From: Deltaproteobacteria bacterium RBG_13_61_14
GTDB lineage: Bacteria; RBG-13-61-14
Direction: 5' to 3'
Assembly (NCBI GenBank): GCA_001797815.1
Contig: MGQK01000123.1
Coordinates: 1 to 11,160 of the forward strand
Length of the DNA stretch: 11,160 nt
Shown here: positions 6,130-11,160 of the stretch, in pieces
Position numbering within the stretch: the first letter of the stretch is position 1
Layout: every line of letters starts with the position of its first letter
Notes under the pieces: generated by a model
What the model was told of the DNA's origin: nothing
Databases searched by the model: none
What the model saw: only the letters and a program-made list of their open reading frames with translations
Position numbers and translations under genes: made by a program

Positions 6130-7554
6130 TCAGCCCCGTCGGCGGCGGTTCGAAGCCAAAATCCCCATCGTCTCCCGGTATTTGGTCACCGTGCGCCGGG
6201 CGATGTCAATATTATGCTCGCGCAAGCGTCGGACGATCTCCTGGTCGCTGCAGGGATGGAGCGGCGGCTCCTGGCTGATGACCTGGCGGATCTTTTCCTT
6301 GACGCTCTCCGCGGCGACGCTCCCCCCCTCCAGCCGGTTGATCTTGGAGTTGAAGAAATACTTGAGCGGGAAAATGCCCAGCGGCGTATGCACGTACTTG
6401 CTGGTGGTCACCCGGCTGATCGTGGACTCGTGCATGCCGATGTCCTCGGCCACGTCGCGCAGCACCAGGGGCTTGAGGGACCCCACCCCCTTTTCGAAAA
6501 ATTCGCGCTGGTGCTTGACGATGCTTTCCATCACCCGATAAATGGTGCGCTGCCGCTGGTGGATGCTGCGGATCAGCCACATCGCCGAGCGCAGCTTCTC
6601 ATGGATGTAGGCGCTGGCGGCGGCCGCGTCCCGCCCCTCGCCCCGGAGCAGGCTCCGGTAATAGGGGCTGATCCGGAGCTTGGGCAGACCGTCCTCATTC
6701 AGCACGATCACATACTCGTCGCCCACCCGGTGGACATATACGTCGGGCTGGATGTAGTGGACCCGGTCTTCCCCGAAGGGCCGGCCCGGCTTGGGCTCCA
6801 AGTCCTGGATCACCCGCACCGCCTCCTGCACCCGGCTGATGGGAACCTGCAGCGCCCGCCCGATCGTCCGAAAGTCCCTGCGCTCCAGCTCCTTGAGATG
6901 GTGGTCCACGATGGCTCTCGCCACCTCCTCCCCCGGCGCCCAGTGCCCGAGCTGCAGCCGGAGGCACTCCTGAAGCGAGCGCGCGGCCACCCCCACCGGG
7001 TCGAAATTCTGCACCCGCTTGAGCACCCCTTCGGCTTCCTCCAGACTCACCTCCGCTTCCTCGGCCAGGTGCGAAAGCTCCCCTTTCAAATAGCCGTCCT
7101 CATCCAGGTTGCCGATGATCAACCCGCCGATCCGCTCCTCCTCCAAGGTGAAATTAGACAAGCGCAACTGCCACAACAAGTGCTCGGTCAGGTTCGGGCT
7201 CCGGGTCAGGGTGTTCTCCAGGTCCGGGCCTTCCTCCTCGTCCCCCCGGGCCGCATAGCCGCCATCCATGGGAATGTATTCGTCGAGAAACTTCTCCCAG
7301 TCGAGATTGTCGTAGCTGTCCTCATGCTCCCGCGGCTTCACTCCCCCGGTCTCGTCCGAGTGCCGCGGCGCGGGGAGCTCCGCCGCCGCCTCCTCGGTCT
7401 GGTCTTCCAGGACCGGGTTCTCCATCATCTCCTGGTTGATCACCTCGGCCAGTTCCAGCCGGCTGAGCAGCAAAAGCTTGATCGCCTGCTGCAACTGGGG
7501 CGTCATCACCAACTGCTGGGTGAGACGCATGCTTTGTCTGAGTTCGAGTGCCAT
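6130..7554 (-). CDS. rpoN: RNA polymerase sigma-54 factor
   Basis: Sigma-54 directs RNA polymerase to -24/-12 promoters, which open only with an ATP-dependent enhancer-binding protein. The 474-residue protein has the full three-region plan: glutamine-rich region I (LRQSMRLTQQLVMTPQLQQA at 5-24, through NPVLE at 46-50), an acidic region II (about 51-115), a core-binding domain with NLDEDGYL (149-156) and FDPVGVAARSLQECL (184-198), a helix-turn-helix segment (about 365-385, VAEDIGMHESTISRVT), and the RpoN box ARRTVTKYRE at 452-461, which reads the -24 element. Length is normal for the family. The ATG at 7552-7554 follows a modest AAGAAG site. An AT-rich inverted repeat ends nine bases before the start codon, the most distinctive feature of its 5' side. 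Confidence 0.98.
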   Translation of the reverse strand: MALELRQSMRLTQQLVMTPQLQQAIKLLLLSRLELAEVINQEMMENPVLEDQTEEAAAELPAPRHSDETGGVKPREHEDSYDNLDWEKFLDEYIPMDGGYAARGDEEEGPDLENTLTRSPNLTEHLLWQLRLSNFTLEEERIGGLIIGNLDEDGYLKGELSHLAEEAEVSLEEAEGVLKRVQNFDPVGVAARSLQECLRLQLGHWAPGEEVARAIVDHHLKELERRDFRTIGRALQVPISRVQEAVRVIQDLEPKPGRPFGEDRVHYIQPDVYVHRVGDEYVIVLNEDGLPKLRISPYYRSLLRGEGRDAAAASAYIHEKLRSAMWLIRSIHQRQRTIYRVMESIVKHQREFFEKGVGSLKPLVLRDVAEDIGMHESTISRVTTSKYVHTPLGIFPLKYFFNSKINRLEGGSVAAESVKEKIRQVISQEPPLHPCSDQEIVRRLREHNIDIARRTVTKYRETMGILASNRRRRG

Positions 7555-7563
7555 CTTCTTACA

Positions 7564-7639
7564 ATTTTAGATCTTGGATTTTCGATTTTGGATTGCCGAC
7601 GCCTATTCCCAATTCAATCCAAAATCCAAAATCTAAAAT
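7564..7639. repeat. AT-rich inverted repeat between lptB and rpoN
   Basis: The left arm 7564-7595 and right arm 7615-7639 are reverse complements. The 25-base right arm matches at 24 positions once a seven-base insertion (CGATTTT, about 7583-7589) in the left arm is set aside. The loop is 19 bases. Both arms are built from the units GGATTTT and TTTAGAT, strikingly AT-rich against GC-rich genes on both sides. In the minus-strand transcript the hairpin would close nine bases before the rpoN start codon. Repeats made of AATCCAAAATC units are, from memory, common as dispersed intergenic elements in several bacterial groups. A cis-acting role on rpoN expression is possible but unproven. Confidence 0.85.
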
Positions 7640-7648
7640 CCCCAATTC

Positions 7649-8395
7649 CTACATCGCAAACCCTTCTCCCAAATAGAACCGCCGCGCCCGGGGGTCGGCG
7701 GCGATGGCCGCGGGCGGCCCCTCCACCAACACCCGGCCTTCGTTCATAATGTATGCCCGGTCGCAAATTTTCAGGGTCTCGCGCACGTTGTGGTCGGTGA
7801 TCAAGACCCCGATGCCGCGGCCGCAGAGCTCGGCGATGATGGCCTGCAGGTCCGCCACCGCCAGCGGATCCACCCCGGCGAACGGCTCGTCCATGAGCAG
7901 GAACTTGGGCTCCATCATCAGCGCCCGCGCGATCTCCGCCCGCCGGCGCTCGCCGCCGGAGAGGGTCAGCGCCTTCTGCCGGCGCAAGTGCTCGATCGAA
8001 AGCTCCCGGAGCATTTTTTCCACCCGCGCCGTCCGCGCCGCTTCTAAAAGCCCCATTCCTTCCGCCACCACCCGGAGGTTCTCTTCCACCGTGAGACCGC
8101 GAAAGGCCGAGGCTTCCTGCGGCAGGTAGCTGAGACCCCGGCGCGCCCGCGCATACATGGGGAGGCCGCCGATGTCCTCCCCGGACAGCATCACCCGGCC
8201 TTGCTCCGGCGCCAGCAGCCCGGCCACCATATAGAAGCTGGTGGTCTTGCCGGCGCCGTTGGGCCCCAAAAGACCGACGACTTCGCCCGACTCCACCTGG
8301 AAGCTGACCCCGTCCACCACCGGCCGGCCGCGATAGCGCTTGACCAGGCCGAAAGCTTCCAGCCGCACCGGCGCCCGGTCAGCGCTTGCTTCCAT
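7649..8395 (-). CDS. lptB: LPS export ABC transporter, ATP-binding protein LptB
   Basis: Cytoplasmic ATPase that drives extraction of lipopolysaccharide from the inner membrane together with LptF, LptG and LptC. The 248-residue product shows every ABC motif: Walker A GPNGAGKTT at 44-52, Q-loop Gln93 in YLPQEASAFR, signature LSGGE at 145-149, Walker B LLMDEP at 166-171 and the switch His202. The stretches GLPMYARARRGLSYLPQEAS and VEENLRVV, and the C-terminal RRFYLGEGF, are typical of LptB rather than of general ABC ATPases. The ATG lies inside the end of lptA, overlapping it by 17 bases, with no strong ribosome-binding site of its own, so coupling to lptA is likely. LptF and LptG are not in this window. 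Confidence 0.97.
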   Translation of the reverse strand: MEASADRAPVRLEAFGLVKRYRGRPVVDGVSFQVESGEVVGLLGPNGAGKTTSFYMVAGLLAPEQGRVMLSGEDIGGLPMYARARRGLSYLPQEASAFRGLTVEENLRVVAEGMGLLEAARTARVEKMLRELSIEHLRRQKALTLSGGERRRAEIARALMMEPKFLLMDEPFAGVDPLAVADLQAIIAELCGRGIGVLITDHNVRETLKICDRAYIMNEGRVLVEGPPAAIAADPRARRFYLGEGFAM

Positions 8396-8888
8396 TCGGC
8401 GTTTCCGCGGGCAGCCACTCGATCCGCGGCTCGGTGATTTCCAGCCGGTTCTCCTTGACGAGGAACACCATCTCCTTGCCCCGGATGATCTGGCGCGCCT
8501 GGATCACGCGGGGGTCGCCGCGCAGGGTCAACCGGCCCTGGGTGTTATCGAGCTCCAGTTCCTCGCCGGTGGCCAGCGCGCCTTCCCCGGTCATCTTCAC
8601 ATTGCCACGGGCCTTGAGCCGAAGCAACTCGCCCGCCTCGTTGTAAAACACTTCCACCTGGTCGGCGTAAATGACCCGGTCGGCCTGTTGCGCCACCACA
8701 TGCCCGGTGAAAAGCACCCGCCGCTTCTCCAGCTCGATCTCCAGGTGGTCGGAATGGATCTCGACCGGCTGTCCGCTTTTCGGGGCAAAGCTCTTAAACA
8801 GCGCCGGCGCCGCCGCGGGCTCTTCTTGCGCCCAGGCGGCCGCCGCGGTCAAGCCGAGCCCGACGATCAGGACCAGCCGCAGTTTCAT
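8379..8888 (-). CDS. lptA: Periplasmic LPS transport protein LptA (OstA-like)
   Basis: Periplasmic bridge protein that polymerises between LptC and LptD and carries lipopolysaccharide to the outer membrane. The 169-residue product starts with a clear signal peptide (MKLRLVLIVGLGLTAAAAWA, predicted cleavage after Ala20). The OstA/LptA beta-jellyroll repeat pattern follows: VEIHSDHLEIELEKRRVLFT (about 42-61) with GHVV, then YADQVEVFYN, LKARGNVKMTGEGALATGEE and further strands to residue 155. Its ATG overlaps the lptC stop as ATGA, which fixes the start; longer upstream readings would erase the signal peptide. Size and context (lptC before, lptB after) agree with the family. Confidence 0.93.
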   Translation of the reverse strand: MKLRLVLIVGLGLTAAAAWAQEEPAAAPALFKSFAPKSGQPVEIHSDHLEIELEKRRVLFTGHVVAQQADRVIYADQVEVFYNEAGELLRLKARGNVKMTGEGALATGEELELDNTQGRLTLRGDPRVIQARQIIRGKEMVFLVKENRLEITEPRIEWLPAETPNGSKR

Positions 8889-9457
8889 CCGCCGCTCCAA
8901 TTTAATTTTTCCGCCCGCAAGCGCACCGGGCCTTGCACCTGGATCTCCCGGGTGGAAAGGTCCGCATGCAGGCGCTGGCCTTCCAGGGTGGCCCCCCGGC
9001 CCCAGACCTTGACCGGGCCGGTGCTCTTTAGCTCCTGGCTTTGGCCCAGGTAAACTAATTCCTCGGTTTCCAGGTGCAGGCCCTGCTGGTCCTGGCCCTT
9101 GACTTCCCCGCTCATTTCGATCCGGGAATCCCGGGTCCAATAATGGGCCCGGCGGCTGGAAGCGGAAAACTCCTGACCGTCTTCTTGAAAGAAGCGGGCT
9201 TCGGGTCGCACGAAGAGCAGGTCTTGATCCCCGGCCCGGTAGGTGACCGAGGCCCCGGAAAGCTCCCAGGCCAGGCGATTGCCTTGAAATTCAAAGAACC
9301 GGACTCGGGTCAGCTCCAGGTTCACCCCCGGGGGCAAGAGTTTCGCCGGTGCGGGGGCCGGTGCCGCGGACCGGGCATAATAATAGATGCCGATCCCGAT
9401 AACGGCCAGCGCTAGCAGCGTCAACAAGCCCAGATGGGGCTGTTTCGTTTTACTCAA
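8885..9457 (-). CDS. lptC: LPS export periplasmic membrane-anchored protein LptC
   Basis: Bitopic inner-membrane protein that receives lipopolysaccharide from LptBFG and passes it to LptA. From the chosen start the protein has 190 residues: a short cytoplasmic tail, one membrane span (about 9-27, LGLLTLLALAVIGIGIYYY), an Ala/Pro linker, and a periplasmic beta-jellyroll (about 45-185) with VRFFEFQGNRLAWELSGASV and later strands typical of the LptC/YrbK family. I chose the TTG at 9455-9457: GAGAG lies 11 bases upstream, and the promoter at 9485-9513 places the transcript start near 9477, leaving a normal leader. A GTG at 9467-9469 would add four residues but leave only about eight leader bases. 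The much longer open frame upstream is non-coding. First gene of the leftward operon. Confidence 0.9.
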   Translation of the reverse strand: MSKTKQPHLGLLTLLALAVIGIGIYYYARSAAPAPAPAKLLPPGVNLELTRVRFFEFQGNRLAWELSGASVTYRAGDQDLLFVRPEARFFQEDGQEFSASSRRAHYWTRDSRIEMSGEVKGQDQQGLHLETEELVYLGQSQELKSTGPVKVWGRGATLEGQRLHADLSTREIQVQGPVRLRAEKLNWSGG

Positions 9458-9484
9458 AACCCGAATCACTCTCAGGTAAAAATT

Positions 9485-9513
9485 AGTATAGCATCCAGGG
9501 CCAACCCTGTAAA
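9485..9513 (-). promoter_or_regulatory. Sigma-70-type promoter for the lptC operon
   Basis: Read on the minus strand, TTTACA (9508-9513) is separated by exactly 17 bases from TATACT (9485-9490). A TGC immediately before the -10 gives an extended -10 element. Four or five of six bases match consensus in each box. The predicted transcript start is an A near 9477, about 20 bases before the TTG start of lptC. It is the only strong promoter I can see upstream of the twelve leftward genes; internal promoters within coding sequence are not excluded. Confidence 0.75.
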
Positions 9514-9517
9514 GAGG

Positions 9518-9533
9518 TTTTCGGGCCTGAAAA
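9518..9533. promoter_or_regulatory. Partial palindrome upstream of the lptC -35 box, possible operator
   Basis: TTTTCGGGCCTGAAAA reads the same on both strands at 14 of 16 positions and ends four bases upstream of the lptC -35 hexamer. The position would suit an activator or regulator site shared by the divergent genes. I recognise no specific regulator motif, and a chance palindrome of this quality is possible. Confidence 0.25.
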
Positions 9534-9616
9534 AACGATTTTCCCGGCACGACCGCGCACCAAGAGAAAGGAAGCGAGGGGCGAAGGCCAGAAAGTTGCA
9601 TCCCGCCTGAGCGCGC

Positions 9617-9646
9617 TTGCATCTCCCTTACAGAGGAAGGTATCAT
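9617..9646 (+). promoter_or_regulatory. Candidate promoter for the divergent transglutaminase-like gene
   Basis: TTGCAT (9617-9622) and TATCAT (9641-9646) are separated by 18 bases, a plausible sigma-70-type pair. The predicted transcript would start near 9653, only about six bases before the ATG at 9659, so the message would be almost leaderless. That weakens the call, or means that the true promoter lies further upstream. Confidence 0.35.
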
Positions 9647-9658
9647 AGAAGAGACGGG

Positions 9659-11160
9659 ATGAAAACCGATTCCCAAGGTCTCCCCCTCCGCTACCTGGGT
9701 CTGGCGATTCTGCTGATCTGGCTGGTTGCATTGGGTTATTATTTTCGCACCCAGGTGCCGGTTTTTTCTCCTTCCCCCCCGGCCAACGCCGGGCTCCGGG
9801 TAGAGGACCGGGAGGAGTGGATGGGGCTTTACCAGCAGGGCCGCAAAATCGGATATAACCATTCGGTCTGGCGCCGGCAAGGGGAAGAATATCTGCTCCA
9901 GGACGAGCTGGTGCTCCGGATCAAGCTGATGGGCGAGCCACAGGAGACCCGGGTAAAACTGGAAGGCCGGCTGAAGCCGGATTTCAGCCTGCAAAGTTTC
10001 CGGCTGGAAGCGTTTTCCGATTTCATGGACCTGCGCGCCCAAGGCGAGGTCCAGGGCAACCTGCTCAAGCTCACGGCCTTTTCCGCGGGTCAGGAGATCA
10101 AACAGGATCTGCCCCTGGCGCAGCGGCCGGTGCTTTATACTACCTGGGTGTTTGCCGAGCGGCTGAAGCAGGCCGGGCTGAAGCCGGGCATGAGCCTCTC
10201 GCTTCCGGTGTTCGAGCCGCTGACCCGCCAGACCCTGCCGGTGACGCTGGTGGTGGAGGCGGAGGAGTCGGTGGACGCCCTGTGCAAAAAGATCAAGGCG
10301 TTCAAGGTGCGCGAGAGTTTCCAGGGCCAGGAACAGTTCTTCTGGGTCACGCCGGAGGGCGAGGTGCTGAAAGAATGGCATGCCTCCGGGCTTTCGGCGG
10401 TGCGGGAGACGGAAGAGCAGGCCTTGAAGCAGGGCTGGGGGCAGGCCGGGGGTGTGGACTTCGGGACTGTGGATTTGATCGCGGCCTTAATGGTGAAGAG
10501 CAATACTGCGATCATCAAGCCGCGCGAGGTTTCTTACCTGCGCGTGCGGTTGAAAGGGATCAAGCTGGACAACTTGGCCCTGGCCTCGGACCGGCAGAAG
10601 GTGTGGGGGGACGTGGTGGAAGTGATCCGCGAGAGCGAGGAGGTAGCGGCCCGGGGTTATCCGCTGCCCTGGCGGGATGACGCGGGCGAGATGGCCGCCT
10701 ATTTGCAGGCGGATGCCTCGGTCCAGAGCGACCATCCGCAAATCCGGGAAGCCGCCCGGGAAGCGGTGGGGTCGGCCCGGGATGCTTTTGGCGCGGCCAT
10801 GCGTTTGAACCGGTGGGTGGCGGAGGAAGTCAAAGATTCGATGGTGATGAGTATCCCGAGCGCGCTGGAGGTGCTTCAGAAGAAGCGCGGCGCCTGCAAG
10901 GAGCATGCGGTGCTCTATACGGCGATGGCCCGTTCCCTGGGGATTCCGGCCCGGATCGCCTCGGGCATCGTCTATTCCGAGGCGCAGCTCATTGATGGCT
11001 TTTATTACCACGCCTGGGTGGAGGTCTATCTGGCGGGGCCCAAGGGAGAGGGCGGCCGCTGGGTGGCGGTGGACCCCACCTTCAACCAGTTCCCGGCGGA
11101 CGCCACTCACGTGCGCCTGGTGGAAGGCGGGCTGGACCAGATGCTGTCCTTGCTGAGCGT
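9659..11160 (+). CDS. Membrane-anchored transglutaminase-like domain protein, C-terminus beyond window
   Basis: An uninterrupted frame of 500 codons runs to the right edge. A short cytoplasmic N-terminus precedes one hydrophobic segment (about 13-29, LGLAILLIWLVALGYYF), so the rest is probably periplasmic. Residues about 50-290 look like an alternating beta-rich domain (WMGLYQQGRKIGYNHSVW at 53-70) that I cannot name. A transglutaminase-like papain-fold core follows, with a full catalytic triad: Cys413 in KKRGACKEHAVLYTAMARSL, His451 in YYHAWVEVYL and Asp472 in WVAVDPTFNQFP. Such bacterial domains can act as proteases, amidases or cross-linking enzymes on proteins or peptidoglycan; the substrate here is unknown. 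The ATG has an AAGAGACGGG purine stretch before it. It is divergent from lptC, which hints at, but does not show, an envelope role. Confidence 0.85.
   Translation, partial: MKTDSQGLPLRYLGLAILLIWLVALGYYFRTQVPVFSPSPPANAGLRVEDREEWMGLYQQGRKIGYNHSVWRRQGEEYLLQDELVLRIKLMGEPQETRVKLEGRLKPDFSLQSFRLEAFSDFMDLRAQGEVQGNLLKLTAFSAGQEIKQDLPLAQRPVLYTTWVFAERLKQAGLKPGMSLSLPVFEPLTRQTLPVTLVVEAEESVDALCKKIKAFKVRESFQGQEQFFWVTPEGEVLKEWHASGLSAVRETEEQALKQGWGQAGGVDFGTVDLIAALMVKSNTAIIKPREVSYLRVRLKGIKLDNLALASDRQKVWGDVVEVIRESEEVAARGYPLPWRDDAGEMAAYLQADASVQSDHPQIREAAREAVGSARDAFGAAMRLNRWVAEEVKDSMVMSIPSALEVLQKKRGACKEHAVLYTAMARSLGIPARIASGIVYSEAQLIDGFYYHAWVEVYLAGPKGEGGRWVAVDPTFNQFPADATHVRLVEGGLDQMLSLLS

Noticed and set aside
5644-7749. 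Very long plus-strand open frame opposite hpf and rpoN
   Set aside because: It is the mirror of GC-rich minus-strand genes with clear family motifs; its product is rich in His, Leu, Val and Gly without any domain, and it runs through the intergenic inverted repeat.
9546-9562. Possible sigma-54 promoter (GGCAC...CGCA) between lptC and the divergent gene
   Set aside because: The conserved GG and GC dinucleotides are not spaced by ten bases, so it does not fit a -24/-12 element.
9482-9658. Small gene or RNA in the divergent intergenic region
   Set aside because: Apart from the promoters and the partial palindrome I see no open frame with a ribosome-binding site and no strong RNA fold.
9458-10381. 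Minus-strand extension of the lptC frame far upstream, overlapping the divergent gene
   Set aside because: It crosses the lptC promoter and lies opposite the transglutaminase-like gene; the extra residues resemble no family, and LptC needs only 190 residues.

Overview
This window reads as a chromosomal housekeeping region of a GC-rich Gram-negative bacterium. The LPS-export genes show an outer membrane. An HPr kinase, a mannose-family EIIA and a long-form hibernation factor lying next to rpoN and ptsN resemble the arrangement I know from deltaproteobacterial (Desulfobacterota) genomes. That placement is an inference from gene content and order, not from a search. Coding density is very high; the only gap larger than about 100 bases is the divergent promoter region near 9.5-9.65 kb.

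Layout. Twelve genes run leftward on the minus strand. Transcription appears to start at a strong sigma-70-type promoter at 9485-9513. In transcription order they are lptC, lptA, lptB (LPS transport), rpoN (sigma-54), hpf (long ribosome hibernation factor), ptsN (EIIA-Ntr), hprK (HPr kinase/phosphorylase), a mannose-family EIIA, ptsH (HPr), ptsI (enzyme I), metK (SAM synthetase) and the 5' end of ahcY (S-adenosylhomocysteine hydrolase), which leaves the window at base 1. Several junctions are translationally coupled: 4-base ATGA or GTGA overlaps at lptC/lptA, ptsN/hprK and ptsH/ptsI, a 17-base overlap at lptA/lptB, and stop codons lying inside the next ribosome-binding site at hprK/EIIA and EIIA/ptsH. 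On the plus strand, divergent from lptC, one membrane-anchored transglutaminase-like protein starts at 9659 and is still open at the right edge.

How the genes fit together. lptCAB supply the inner-membrane-to-periplasm part of LPS export. The rpoN-hpf-ptsN segment is the classic nitrogen-PTS neighbourhood. Here it continues into a complete soluble phosphorelay (EI, HPr, two EIIA proteins and the HPr kinase) with no EIIB or EIIC sugar-transport component in view, which suggests a regulatory rather than a transport PTS. rapZ, commonly found in this neighbourhood, is absent between hprK and the EIIA gene. metK and ahcY then add two steps of the activated methyl cycle.

Non-coding structure is limited but worth noting: an AT-rich 25-bp inverted repeat directly before rpoN, a GC-rich hairpin followed by a T-tract between metK and ahcY, a partial palindrome just upstream of the lptC promoter, and a candidate promoter for the divergent gene. 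I found no tRNA or rRNA gene, CRISPR array, insertion sequence or phage gene. I did not find a convincing wholly new system; the least understood items are the transglutaminase-like protein and the two intergenic inverted repeats.
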